From an uncultured Candidatus Binatia bacterium (GTDB lineage Bacteria > Desulfobacterota > Binatia > Bin18): a DNA stretch of 64,000 nt. Position numbers and translations under genes: made by a program. The stretch covers positions 3,901,338 through 3,965,337 of the forward strand of contig OY282457.1 of assembly GCA_958296235.1 (NCBI GenBank). The letters run 5' to 3'. A model generated the notes under the pieces. That model worked only from the letters and a program-made list of their open reading frames with translations. It was not told the DNA's origin and made no database searches. Positions 1-9,090 of this stretch are shown piece after piece (positions within the stretch are counted from its first letter, which is position 1; every line of letters begins with the position of its first letter).

Positions 1-2
1 AA

Positions 3-1745
3 GAGCGCTTTCTGAACTGGCAGGCGACGTTTCCCGGCGTATGGACGAATCTGAAAAATGCGGAGCCGGACGGCGGCTTTGATGCGGTCATCGGCAACCC
101 GCCCTGGGACCGCATTAAGCTGCAACAGGTCGAATGGTTCGCGGCCCGCCGGCCCGAGATTGCCCATGCTCAGCGGGCGTCCGACCGCAAGCGTATGATC
201 GCCGCCTTGGAAACGGCTGGCGACCCGCTGAGCCATGACTTTGCCAAGGCGAGCGAACGGGCCGCCACTACTACGCGCATGGCGCGGACGTGTGGCGATT
301 ATCCCTTGTTGTCGCGGGGCGACGTGAATCTGTATTCGCTGTTTGTCGAGCGGGCCATGACGCTGGTCAAGCCGACGGGTATGGTCGGCCTGCTCGTGCC
401 GTCCGGCATTGCGTCGGACAAGACCGCAGCGCCGTTTTTTCAGGGTGTGGCAACGGAAGGGCGGTTGCGGGCGTTGTACGACTTTGAGAACAAAAAGGTT
501 TTCTTTCCTGATGTTCATGCGTCCTTCAAGTTTTGTGTCTTCGTCGCCAGCCCATTGCCGATTGAAGACCCTGCTAATTGCGCCTTCTATCTTCACAGCG
601 TAGACGAACTCAGCGACGCAGGCCGCCGCTTTCCGTTGGCCGCCGAGGACTTCGCCCGCGTCAACCCCAACACCGGCACCGCGCCCATCTTCCGCACGAG
701 CCGGGACGCCGAACTGACGACCGCGATCTACGAACGCCTGCCGGTGTTGGTAGACCGTTCAACCGGGGAGGAAGTCAAGGCGTGGCCGGTGAAGTACTCA
801 ACGATGTTTCACATGACGAACGATTCCGGTCTGTTCCGCACGCGCGAAGAGTTGGAAGAAGGGGAGGGCGCGTACCCTATTGGCGGCAATCGTTTTGGCA
901 GTCCGGCTGGAGAATGGGTGCCGCTGTACGAAGGCAAGATGGTACAGGCGTTCGACCACCGGGCCGCGAACGTGGTAGTCAATCCCGAAAATCAGCACCG
1001 ACCAGCCCAGCCCGTGCCTGCTACCCTGGAGCAGCACCAGGACCCTGACTGGTTGCCTGACCCTCAGTTCTGGATATTGGAAAGCGAAACGTCGTCTCTG
1101 GAGGCAACGTATCTGCTAACATTCAAGGATGTGACCGCGCCGACCAACGTGCGGTCTATGATTGCGTCATTAGTCCCCGGTTTTGGTACAGGGAACACGC
1201 TTCCGGTTGTCTCGACGGGTGAGTGCGATGAGCAAAAAGCCGCTGGGGCAGCGACCCTGCTTGCAAATTTCAACGCCATTTCACTTGATTATGTCGCACG
1301 CCAGAAGATACAAGGCCAGCATCTCAACTGGTTCATTCTCGAACAGTTACCTGTTGTTCCGCCCGAGCGATACAACACGGTCCGTTTCGGCCCCAAGACC
1401 GCCGGCGAGATTGTCCGCGAGGCCGTGCTGGAACTGACCTACACCGCCCACGACATGGCCCCATTTGCCCGCGACCTGGGCTATATCGACGAGGCGGGCG
1501 AAGTAAAGCCGCCGTTTGTGTGGGACGAGGAACGCCGCTTGCGCCTGCGGGCCAAACTCGACGCGGTGTTCTTTCATTTGTACGGCGTCACCGACCGCGA
1601 TGACGTGCGCTACATCTATTCCACCTTCCCCATTGTCGAACGCCAGGAAAAGGCAACCTATGGCCGCTATCGCTCGCGGGATTTGTGTCTGGCCTGGCTG
1701 AATGCGCTGGCCGCAGGGGAGCCGGACGCGGGGGTGGAGGGGTGA
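3..1745 (+). CDS. Adenine-specific DNA methyltransferase, C-terminal part (5' end outside window)
   Basis: The reading frame is open from the window edge, so the gene begins upstream. Early in the visible part is the sequence FDAVIGNPPWDRIKL, which contains NPPW, the catalytic motif IV of N6-adenine methyltransferases (Eco57I/type IIG, PglX and related large enzymes). It is followed by FVERAMTLVKPTGMVGLLVPSGI, typical of the region after the catalytic motif, and a long C-terminal part likely to be target recognition. The SAM-binding motif I must lie upstream. About 580 residues are visible. A large lone adenine methyltransferase followed by a STAND ATPase/nuclease suggests a restriction or BREX/DISARM-like defence locus, but the partner genes upstream are not visible, so the system type is undecided. 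Confidence 0.85.
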   Translation, partial: ERFLNWQATFPGVWTNLKNAEPDGGFDAVIGNPPWDRIKLQQVEWFAARRPEIAHAQRASDRKRMIAALETAGDPLSHDFAKASERAATTTRMARTCGDYPLLSRGDVNLYSLFVERAMTLVKPTGMVGLLVPSGIASDKTAAPFFQGVATEGRLRALYDFENKKVFFPDVHASFKFCVFVASPLPIEDPANCAFYLHSVDELSDAGRRFPLAAEDFARVNPNTGTAPIFRTSRDAELTTAIYERLPVLVDRSTGEEVKAWPVKYSTMFHMTNDSGLFRTREELEEGEGAYPIGGNRFGSPAGEWVPLYEGKMVQAFDHRAANVVVNPENQHRPAQPVPATLEQHQDPDWLPDPQFWILESETSSLEATYLLTFKDVTAPTNVRSMIASLVPGFGTGNTLPVVSTGECDEQKAAGAATLLANFNAISLDYVARQKIQGQHLNWFILEQLPVVPPERYNTVRFGPKTAGEIVREAVLELTYTAHDMAPFARDLGYIDEAGEVKPPFVWDEERRLRLRAKLDAVFFHLYGVTDRDDVRYIYSTFPIVERQEKATYGRYRSRDLCLAWLNALAAGEPDAGVEG

Positions 1746-1766
1746 GGGGACTCAGTAAAGTAGAAA

Positions 1767-1814
1767 GTAGGTCGGATGAGCGGAGCGTAATCCGACAAGA
1801 CTAAGCCGACCTAC
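1767..1814. repeat. REP-like palindromic repeat
   Basis: A 9-bp perfect inverted repeat (gtaggtcgg at 1767-1775, ccgacctac at 1806-1814) encloses a GC-rich core containing gcgtaatccgaca. A related unit with the same gtaggtcgg...gcgtaatccgaca organisation occurs at 36013-36043. Such units are common dispersed intergenic repeats in proteobacteria. This one sits just after the methyltransferase stop and may also act as a transcription attenuator; there is no T-run. Confidence 0.6.
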
Positions 1815-1832
1815 GAGACTGAGGCCCTCCAG

Positions 1833-2249
1833 CTAACGGGACTGTGGCTGTATGGCGGGCGCGGGGTGAGTGTGAGACATGCCTCTGAGTTCGCTCACAG
1901 ACTCAAGCAGACGGTCAACCTTGGCGTCTATGGCGTCAATCTTCTGGGTACGCTGGTCAAGCCGTCCAAGCGTTTCAGATATCTCTCTGAGCGTGGAATG
2001 AACATCATCCACTCTCTCATGAACAACCTCTACTCTCTCATGAACAACCTCTACTCTCTTAGAGCCGGCGGCCTGTACGTCATCAATGCGACCAGAGCCG
2101 GCGGCTTGTACGGCATCAATGCGACCGCTTAAATGTGTCCACATGGTCGCAAAAAACGCTAAGAGCGCCACGACGACGCCCAGCATCGTCCAGTCTATGT
2201 GGAAACGGTGCGGCTGTCCGTTCGGATCAACCTCTTTGCGATCATTCAT
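1833..2249 (-). CDS. Small membrane-anchored coiled-coil protein with internal tandem repeats
   Basis: The 138-residue product has a hydrophilic N-terminus, one membrane segment at about residues 20-38 (WTMLGVVVALLAFFATMW), then a long amphipathic helix. The helix contains an 11-residue repeat (GRIDAVQAAGS / GRIDDVQAAGS) and a 7-residue repeat (VEVVHER twice), matching tandem duplications of 33 and 21 bp in the DNA. The heptad-like spacing indicates a coiled coil, followed by a Pro/Gln-rich tail. I recognise no named family. It lies on the opposite strand between the methyltransferase and the large ATPase. An accessory anchoring role in a defence locus is possible but unproven. The start has only a weak ribosome-binding site. 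Confidence 0.6.
   Translation of the reverse strand: MNDRKEVDPNGQPHRFHIDWTMLGVVVALLAFFATMWTHLSGRIDAVQAAGSGRIDDVQAAGSKRVEVVHERVEVVHERVDDVHSTLREISETLGRLDQRTQKIDAIDAKVDRLLESVSELRGMSHTHPAPAIQPQSR
2011..2126. repeat. In-gene tandem duplications (21 bp x2 and 33 bp x2)
   Basis: Two identical 21-bp units occupy 2011-2031 and 2032-2052, with a partial third copy. Two 33-bp units occupy 2061-2093 and 2094-2126 and differ at two positions. Both periods are multiples of three and of the coiled-coil register, so the minus-strand reading frame stays open. The near identity implies recent duplication. Confidence 0.9.
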
Positions 2250-2340
2250 GTCCCGACCATAGCGCCTTGTGATGACGAGAAAAAGGAGCGCGCAGGTTGG
2301 ATTACGAGACGCTTATCCGGCCTGCGAGACTCATTAGATC

Positions 2341-5300
2341 ATGATACAAGGATTTCGTTATACGCTGTCGCCTGAAAAAACGTGTGGGAATGAAACGGTG
2401 AATCGAATGCAGGGCTACATCCAACTTGATCGGAAATTTGTCGAATTTGATGATCGTTTACAAAACGGAGAACGCGATGACTTCCTGTTTGGATTGAACT
2501 CTTCATATAAAACTGGGAAGTCCTGGTCGGACATCCTGAAAAATCGTTGTACTGTCATTCTGGCTGAAGCGGGTTCTGGGAAAACTATGGAGTTCCGCGC
2601 ACAGACAGAACAGCTTCGCAGAGAGGACAAGCCAGCCTTCTTCTGCCGTCTTGAAATACTGGCGGATGAGTCTCTTGAAGATGCTTTGGAGCTCGGCACC
2701 CGCCAGGAGTTCCAATCGTGGATAGACAGCGATGTACATGGGTATTTTTTCCTTGACTCGGTGGATGAAGCCCGGCTTACCAATCCAGGGGCTTTCGAGA
2801 GGGCTATCATTCATTTCGTCAAAGCGGTCGAGTCATATAAAGATCGGTTGACGGTCGTCATTTCCACTCGTCCCAATGCGTGGCTGGCTCAAGCTGACCC
2901 GGACATGCTCAAAAGACGATTGGCCTTTCCTGAAGAAACTCAGACAGTAAGCACTGACGCCAGCGCCTCTGATTTCAACCACGAAAGCCACTCTCCTTTC
3001 CTGGAGAACGGAATAACCCCAACTGTCGAGACAGAGAAAAGTTCGGCAGTCGCAATAGTGCAGATGGAACCCTTGAATCCAGGACAGGTGCGAAATTTCG
3101 CTGCGGCTCAAGGTGTGGACGATACCGACGGATTTATGCATGCCATCAATCATGCGGACGCGGACGTTTTTGCAACAAGGCCGTCGGACCTGCCTGGCCT
3201 CGTTGATTATTGGAAGAAGGAGGAACGCCTCGGGAGCTATTCCGAGGTCGTCTTGAGAAATATTGAACTCAAATTGTCGGAAGAGAATCCCATTCATGGG
3301 TCACAAGCTCCACTCTCGCAAGACCGTGCGCTTGAAGGCGCGAGAGTCTTGGCTGCCGCAGTGACCTTGACGAAATGCACATCGATTCTGCTTCCCGACG
3401 ATCCTGTTGAAGAAACCCTTCGTGAGAAATGCCTGGACCCCAAAGAGATCCTGCTGGACTGGCAACCTGGCGAGATTCAAGCACTCCTTAGCCATGCGCT
3501 GTTCGACGAAGCGCTCTACGGCTCCGTGCGATTTCACCACCGGACCGCACGTGAGTATCTTGCATCACGTTGGTTTGAGAAATTGCTTCTGCAACAAAAG
3601 AATCGTAGGAAGATCGAACGGCTGTTCTTCGCCTGCCCCTACGGCGTCTTGCCCAAAGTAGCTGTTCCTTTCCTCAAGCCGATTGTCGGCTGGCTCGCCG
3701 TCTGGGACCAGGGAATCCGCGATCGTGCTTTACTCATCGACCCGAAAATTTTGCTGGAACATGGAGACCCATCAAGCCTTGATATCGGGACCCGTGAAAT
3801 CCTGCTGAGGAAGTTTGCGAAGGGATATGAAGACCGCAACAACACTCCGCTGAGCCTTCCTGTTCGAGAAGTCCGCCGTCTGGCGGATGAGGGATTGGCC
3901 GGAGTCATTCATGAGCTTCTTGAAACATATCGCGGTCACGTCGATGTCAGAAAACTCTTGCTGCACGTCATTCGAGAAGGACGCATTCCCGCTTGCGGGC
4001 CAATCGCCTCCACGTTCGCCACTGATACCAACATTGATCCCTACACGCGAAGCGTTGCGGTGCAGGCGGTTGGACTGGCCGGCTCTCCTGATGAGCAACA
4101 ACGATTGGTACAGAAAATTATCAGCCAGGCTTCCAGCTTGGAGCAGCGTATTATCAGCGCTGCCATTGAAGTGCTTTGGCCCAATGCACTCACCGATCAA
4201 GATGTTTTGCTGCTTCTTGAGAACACGCCTGATACGAATGAGTCTGGGCCTGGTGTAAATCTTGAGCATGAAGTTTCGCAAATACCGGATCGCATTTCGG
4301 ATGTTGACCAGACACATACCTTCCTCTCCGGCGCGCTCAAACTCGTCTCACAACCCCCCTTGTACCAGGATCGAATTTGCCGAATTTCCAAAAGATACGC
4401 CTGGCTATTAAAGCTGCTCTGGGCCTTGGCTGGAAAACTGAACCTCTTGCATCATGCCCCTGAAACCGTGCCTGAGTTTCTGGAGTCAATAATTCTGTAC
4501 AGTCAGTCCCATGATTATGGTCTTCACTACAGGGACGACATGGACAATGAGATTGCTCAACTCCTCTCCGACAATGCGGAAGTCCGACACGCGCTGTTCT
4601 GGCATGAATGCGCACAAGCCAGGAAACTGGAAAATGAGCCTGTTACCGATTGGCAGTTTATTTACAGCTCTGGGGTTGGAGACGTCGTCGAAAACGTCTT
4701 GGATGCAACAAGAGACGCTGACTCTTACCTTCAGGCTCTTCGTGAGCGTCCAGACCCCGAGGATAAGCGCGTCGCATTATCCGTTCTGACCAAAATTTGT
4801 GGGGCTTCTCGAAACACGGACTTGCTCGAACGCATTAAAGACGCAGTGAATGGCGATTCAGACCTTAAGGCCGAATTAAACAAACAACTTACACCCCCCA
4901 CTCAGTCCGAGGAACAAATTAGGACACAGTGGCGTCTTAAGACACAGAGGCGTCGTTCGGAAATCAACTCGCTAAGACATCAAAAGGAAGGGGAAGAGGC
5001 CCAAGCGCGACAAACGTGGATCGAAAGGTTGAAAGCCGACCCGAGTATGGTCGGTGACTTGTCTTTAGCCGACAAGGGACAAGTCTGGAATTATACCTGG
5101 TGGCTTTTACGGGAGGTCGAAGGAAGAAGTAATTTACGCAATCGATTAACAGTATCCCTCTGGGAGCGTCTCATACCCGACTTTGGAGAGGCAGTAGCCG
5201 AAGAATTCCGTGATTTCTGTCAAGACTTCTGGAGGCGTTACCCACCGTCTACACGCCCAGAGAACTCGGAGGGGAGCCAGAGCATACCACACGCGCTCAC

Positions 5301-6783
5301 GGTCGGCCTCATCGGATTAGCTATGGAGGCCGAAAGCAGTGAGGCATGGGCGGATCAACTCACCGATGATGAAGCGGAACTTGCGACACAATATGCGCTC
5401 TGTGAACCGAGCGATTTTCCCGAATGGTTTGGCTCTCTCTTGCAAGCGAAGCCTGAGCCGGTCAGGAAGGTGCTCCGGGAAGAGATTGAGTGGGAACTCA
5501 GCGCCTTTCTTCCCGACGGTGTCTCTCTCTATGTTCTTGGGCGACTGCATCACATCAACCCTCAACTAGCCGCTCTCCTGCGTGACGATATCGCTGCTAT
5601 CCTGGCGACCAGGACGGACGTCCCGGTCAACCCGCTGAAGAAGGCTTTAGCTATCATCCTGGGCAACGCTACGCCTCCATCTCAGGCGTTCCAGGACAGC
5701 GTGGCCCGTCACGCCGAAACGGTTTCTGCTGAACGGCAAAAGACGCCCTGGCTCTCGGCATTACTCTGTCTGGACGCTGAACGCGCTCTCACTATCATGG
5801 ACCCCTGGGTGAACAATGGTACTAAGGAGGACGGCGAGCGACGGGTATCTCTCATCATCAAATTCCTCTGGGGGAGAGTCTGGGGACACGATCCCAATAG
5901 ATTCACCAGCCAGCATTCCAGCTATAGGCAGCCTGAGTTTCTTTTGCGACTGTTGGAAATCGTCTATTCCCACGTTCGCCCAGAGGACGATGTTCAGCAT
6001 GATGGAGTGTTTTCTCCCGACCTCAGAGATGACGCCCAGCACGCCCGTGACCAACTTCTTCAGCTTCTCTGGGAAATTCCAGGGAAACCTACTTATGACG
6101 CGCTGATTCGGTTATCGGAGTCTCAGCCCCCTGGAAATTTCAAAGACTACTTGCTCAATCTGGCCGACAGCCACGCCGAAAACGATGCTGCACCCCAGGA
6201 ATGGACTGCGGCGCAAGTCGCCGAATTCGGACGCGATGCAGAGAAGAACCCCGAAACACAGCAGGACCTTTTTGACATTGCGGTATCCCGTCTCGACGAC
6301 ATCAAGCTTGACCTCGAAGAGGGCAATGACAGTGAAGCCAGCCTGTGGCGAAAGGCGGACAATGAGATCGAATTGCGTCGCAGTATCGCGAACCGTTTGA
6401 GGCTTATCTCACGCGACAGGTACACGACCGGATCGGAAGAGGAACTCGCGGACAGGACTCGAACTGACATCCGCCTCCATCATTCCAACGTAGATGCACG
6501 GATACCCATCGAAATCAAAATTGCCGGAAAGTGGAGCGCAAACGATCTGCGTGAGCGTATGGAGAACCAACTTGTCGGGCAATATCTGCGTGAAGCTCGC
6601 TACGGCATATTTTTGTTGGTCAATCGGGGCGCGGATCGTGACAAGAAGTCTTGGCGACACGACGGGAACCTCAGTTTTTCCACACTCGTTCAATGGCTGA
6701 AAGACGAGAGCCGGACGCTGCTGAACGAACGTGTTCAAGACATTGAGGTAATCGGGATTGATCTGACACGAAGAGCCAGATAG
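2341..6783 (+). CDS. Giant STAND/NACHT-like ATPase with C-terminal PD-(D/E)XK-like nuclease motif
   Basis: The 1480-residue protein has a Walker A motif AEAGSGKT at residues 75-82, a Walker B motif YFFLDSVDEA at about 135-144 and a sensor-like STRP at about 175-178, as in NACHT/STAND ATPases. A long helical middle (about 450-1350) looks like HEAT/TPR-type repeats used for target sensing. Near the C-terminus, TDIR (D1376) is followed 15 residues later by EIK (E1391, K1393) and then QLVGQYL. This is the D-X14-EXK pattern of PD-(D/E)XK nucleases. STAND ATPases coupled to nucleases are known phage sensors (Avs-type), where the effector is usually N-terminal; here it appears C-terminal. The start may be ATG 2341 or ATG 2407; neither has a clear Shine-Dalgarno. 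Defence function is inferred from architecture and the neighbouring methyltransferase. Confidence 0.75.
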   Translation: MIQGFRYTLSPEKTCGNETVNRMQGYIQLDRKFVEFDDRLQNGERDDFLFGLNSSYKTGKSWSDILKNRCTVILAEAGSGKTMEFRAQTEQLRREDKPAFFCRLEILADESLEDALELGTRQEFQSWIDSDVHGYFFLDSVDEARLTNPGAFERAIIHFVKAVESYKDRLTVVISTRPNAWLAQADPDMLKRRLAFPEETQTVSTDASASDFNHESHSPFLENGITPTVETEKSSAVAIVQMEPLNPGQVRNFAAAQGVDDTDGFMHAINHADADVFATRPSDLPGLVDYWKKEERLGSYSEVVLRNIELKLSEENPIHGSQAPLSQDRALEGARVLAAAVTLTKCTSILLPDDPVEETLREKCLDPKEILLDWQPGEIQALLSHALFDEALYGSVRFHHRTAREYLASRWFEKLLLQQKNRRKIERLFFACPYGVLPKVAVPFLKPIVGWLAVWDQGIRDRALLIDPKILLEHGDPSSLDIGTREILLRKFAKGYEDRNNTPLSLPVREVRRLADEGLAGVIHELLETYRGHVDVRKLLLHVIREGRIPACGPIASTFATDTNIDPYTRSVAVQAVGLAGSPDEQQRLVQKIISQASSLEQRIISAAIEVLWPNALTDQDVLLLLENTPDTNESGPGVNLEHEVSQIPDRISDVDQTHTFLSGALKLVSQPPLYQDRICRISKRYAWLLKLLWALAGKLNLLHHAPETVPEFLESIILYSQSHDYGLHYRDDMDNEIAQLLSDNAEVRHALFWHECAQARKLENEPVTDWQFIYSSGVGDVVENVLDATRDADSYLQALRERPDPEDKRVALSVLTKICGASRNTDLLERIKDAVNGDSDLKAELNKQLTPPTQSEEQIRTQWRLKTQRRRSEINSLRHQKEGEEAQARQTWIERLKADPSMVGDLSLADKGQVWNYTWWLLREVEGRSNLRNRLTVSLWERLIPDFGEAVAEEFRDFCQDFWRRYPPSTRPENSEGSQSIPHALTVGLIGLAMEAESSEAWADQLTDDEAELATQYALCEPSDFPEWFGSLLQAKPEPVRKVLREEIEWELSAFLPDGVSLYVLGRLHHINPQLAALLRDDIAAILATRTDVPVNPLKKALAIILGNATPPSQAFQDSVARHAETVSAERQKTPWLSALLCLDAERALTIMDPWVNNGTKEDGERRVSLIIKFLWGRVWGHDPNRFTSQHSSYRQPEFLLRLLEIVYSHVRPEDDVQHDGVFSPDLRDDAQHARDQLLQLLWEIPGKPTYDALIRLSESQPPGNFKDYLLNLADSHAENDAAPQEWTAAQVAEFGRDAEKNPETQQDLFDIAVSRLDDIKLDLEEGNDSEASLWRKADNEIELRRSIANRLRLISRDRYTTGSEEELADRTRTDIRLHHSNVDARIPIEIKIAGKWSANDLRERMENQLVGQYLREARYGIFLLVNRGADRDKKSWRHDGNLSFSTLVQWLKDESRTLLNERVQDIEVIGIDLTRRAR

Positions 6784-6820
6784 GCCGCCCCGAGAGCAAC
6801 GAAGCGGGAGCGTAGACATT

Positions 6821-6916
6821 ATGCGGAAGGCTAAAACAGATTCCCCTGCGACAAAAGCCGACTTGGCTGTTTATCGCTTCTGGCGAGATGAGAACGATAG
6901 AGTTCCTGCCCTATGA
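6821..6916 (+). CDS. Possible 31-residue ORF
   Basis: ATG at 6821 is preceded by a gggag element about 10 bases upstream and opens a 31-codon frame ending just inside the ribosome-binding site of the next small ORF. That spacing would fit translational coupling. The product is charged, with no recognisable motif. It is too short to separate from chance, so this is a weak call. Confidence 0.25.
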   Translation: MRKAKTDSPATKADLAVYRFWRDENDRVPAL

Positions 6917-6928
6917 AGGAGAAAGTCA

Positions 6929-7090
6929 ATGAGCAAGAGTAATAAACCAACCCGACCCACTCGCCCTCACCAAGGCCAATCTGGCCAAGGGATTGTACGT
7001 ATTGGCGGGTATCAGCCCGAGGCGACCGAGCAGTCTCCAAAAAAACCGCCGTCTCCCCCCAAGATGGGAAAAAGCAGCGGGAAGAAATGA
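6929..7090 (+). CDS. Small basic Pro/Lys-rich protein, 53 residues
   Basis: ATG 6929 has a good Shine-Dalgarno (aaggag at about 6916-6921). The 53-residue product is low-complexity and basic: an N-terminus with repeated PTR units, a central GQGIVRIGGYQPEA stretch and a Pro/Lys/Gly-rich tail ending in KKPPSPPKMGKSSGKK. It has no hydrophobic segment and is probably disordered. Function unknown. It closes the accessory region and may belong with the large ATPase upstream. Confidence 0.5.
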   Translation: MSKSNKPTRPTRPHQGQSGQGIVRIGGYQPEATEQSPKKPPSPPKMGKSSGKK

Positions 7091-7156
7091 CCTCGGGCTT
7101 GATGAACGATACACGTTCTCCGCCCACATTGCGTCGAGTTGGTCTAATGCCCGGGC

Positions 7157-8452
7157 TTAGTCAAAGGGGAGAAACAGCGCTGCAATACAGGCCGTGAGCC
7201 ACGAGGCGAGCGCGCCACCGATCATCGCCGGTACAGCCAGGCGGGTGACTTCGCCGTGTCGGTCCGGGGCTAAAACCCGAAAGGCACCGATCTGCACGCC
7301 GATTGAGGCAAAGTTGGCAAAACCGCACAGGGCGTAGCTGGCGATATGGGCCGTGCGATGGCTGATGGCTCCGGTGTCTGCCTGCACTAAAGAGGCCAAT
7401 GACTGATACGCTACCAGCTCGGTAGCCAGCACTTTTTCACCTAACAGCCCGCCAAAGGCGCGGCACTCCTCCCAGGGGACGCTCATGGCTGCGGCGAGCG
7501 GAGTCAACAGGAGGCCGAGCAGGGTTTGTAAGGTCAGGGGCGGCAGGCCAAGCTGGCTGCGCCACGAGGCAACCGGAGCCCAGGCGCTCAACTCTTCCAA
7601 AGGCCAGTTCAGCAGGGCGAGAAAGGCGACAAAGGCGACCAGCATCGCCCCGATATTCAACGCCAGCCACAGCCCATCCGCGGCACCCGAGGCCAGGGCA
7701 TCAAGCATATTGTGGGTCTGACCCGCGGGCAGACGCGCCGGCTGGGCTTCATCCGGGGCGCGCTCGGTTTCTGGCACGAGTGTTTTGGCCATCAAAAAGG
7801 CGGCTGGGGCAGATAACACGCTGGCGGTTAAGAGATGGTGGGTAAAGACAACCGCGGCGTCCGGGTCGCCGCGGCTTAAGAGTCCGATATACGCTGCCAG
7901 CACGCCGCCCGACACCGTTGCAAAGCCCCCGGTCATCAGGGTCATCAGCTGCGACCGCGTCATGCTGGCAATATACGGCTTGACGCACAGCGGGGCTTCG
8001 GTCTGGCCAACAAAGATATTGGCCGCCATAGCCAGAGCCTCACTTCCTGTCACTCCCAGGCTCCGCCTGAGCAGCCAGGCCAGGAAGCCAATCAGGCGGG
8101 GCATGACCCCCAGGTGGTACAGGACGGACATCAACGCAGCAATAAACACAATGGTTGGCAACACCTGGACGACAAAGACAAAGCCCCACGGACCGCCGGC
8201 ATCGAGCAGGTGGGGGCCAAACACAAACTGGCTGCCGCGTTGGGCAAAGGACAGCAGGTGGATAACGCCCCGCGCAATGAGATCGACCAGGCTGACGACG
8301 GGTGGAAAGGCGAGGAAGAAGCCGGCAATGACCCCTTGGAGGAGGAGGCTCGTCCCAATCAGACGGCCCGAGATGAGCCGCCGATTCTCGGACAACAGGA
8401 TGGCAATGCCGATGAGAACAACGACACCGCTCAGACTGACGAACTGATACAT
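7157..8452 (-). CDS. Concentrative nucleoside transporter (CNT/NupC family)
   Basis: This is a highly hydrophobic protein of about 431 residues with the CNT signature GQTEAPL in the substrate-binding region, followed by MTRSQLMTLMTGGFATVSGGVLAAYIGL. A second conserved region lies near the C-terminus (YALCGFANFASIGVQIG). CNT proteins import nucleosides with H+ or Na+ across the inner membrane. I placed the start at ATG 8452 (MYQFVSLSG), where the first membrane helix begins; the frame stays open another 20 codons upstream but those residues fit no helix. It stands alone, convergent with the upstream accessory genes. Confidence 0.85.
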   Translation of the reverse strand: MYQFVSLSGVVVLIGIAILLSENRRLISGRLIGTSLLLQGVIAGFFLAFPPVVSLVDLIARGVIHLLSFAQRGSQFVFGPHLLDAGGPWGFVFVVQVLPTIVFIAALMSVLYHLGVMPRLIGFLAWLLRRSLGVTGSEALAMAANIFVGQTEAPLCVKPYIASMTRSQLMTLMTGGFATVSGGVLAAYIGLLSRGDPDAAVVFTHHLLTASVLSAPAAFLMAKTLVPETERAPDEAQPARLPAGQTHNMLDALASGAADGLWLALNIGAMLVAFVAFLALLNWPLEELSAWAPVASWRSQLGLPPLTLQTLLGLLLTPLAAAMSVPWEECRAFGGLLGEKVLATELVAYQSLASLVQADTGAISHRTAHIASYALCGFANFASIGVQIGAFRVLAPDRHGEVTRLAVPAMIGGALASWLTACIAALFLPFD

Positions 8453-8585
8453 TGAGACAACACTGCCGACTTGAACCGAGAATACAAGACCTTCGCTTCT
8501 GGACCCTGACACAGCTCGGTCCTGCTGATCGTCCTTGGATACACGCCCGCCTGCGCGGTCAGCCCGAACAGGTCTGCTGGCGATA

Positions 8586-8935
8586 GTGTCTCAGTTTGAA
8601 ATTTCCCTCACCCCAACCCTCTCCCAGCGGGAGAGGGAGTCTGATTCCCTCCCCCCTTGAGGGGGAGGGCCAGGGTGGGGGGTGTTACGCCGGTAGCGGT
8701 GCAGGAAGATGTGCAACTGAGACACGCCCGGCCGGACCGCCCTTGCCCCTGCTTCTCCGGTAGGGCGCCTCCCGCTCTCCTGGCAGGAAAGGCGTAAACG
8801 CGCCGCCTTCATGAGGAGCGCGGCCATCCTGGCCGCGATTCGTTGCGGGCTGGAAGCCGGCACTCCTTGTTAGAGGGCTAGGGGCGGGTCTGAGCTTCCG
8901 GCAGAAAAGAGTCGGGGGATTTCAAACTGAGACAC
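8586..8935. mobile_element. Inverted-repeat-bounded element, MITE-like or decayed IS
   Basis: GTGTCTCAGTTTGAAAT at 8586-8602 recurs as a perfect 17-bp inverted copy at 8919-8935. A third partial inverted copy (aactgagacac) lies at 8715-8725. The 350-bp interior codes for no transposase on either strand, and palindromic filler lies inside. Perfect terminal inverted repeats around a short non-coding interior are the layout of a MITE or a remnant of an insertion sequence. No clear target-site duplication is visible (flanks cgata and caccc), so the assignment is tentative. Confidence 0.45.
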
Positions 8936-8989
8936 CACCCTGCCGGCGCGCTGCTGGTCAGGGAACGGCACGAGGGATACGGGCTGAGT

Positions 8990-9018
8990 TTGACCCTTCT
9001 CCTCAAATCCCCTATATC
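8990..9018 (+). promoter_or_regulatory. Candidate sigma70 promoter of the aminotransferase-threonine operon
   Basis: TTGACC (8990-8995) and TATATC (9013-9018) are separated by 17 bp, about 70 bp ahead of ATG 9091. The elements match 5/6 and 4/6 consensus positions. It would drive the aminotransferase-hom-thrC series. Confidence 0.45.
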
Positions 9019-9090
9019 CTTAGCAAGAATGGAGGCCCTCTCGGAGATGGGCTGAACAGCCGGCATCCCAAGAGGTTTGACAACACGTCT

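Larger units (their letters stand above)
8453..9090. other. Gene-free stretch carrying a repeat element and the promoter of the next operon
   Basis: Neither strand has a convincing gene here. The stretch holds a 17-bp inverted-repeat-bounded segment (8586-8935), a palindromic unit (ccctctccc 8617-8625, gggagaggg 8629-8637), a second pyrimidine/purine palindrome at about 8647-8682, and a promoter-like sequence at 8990-9018. Confidence 0.7.
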
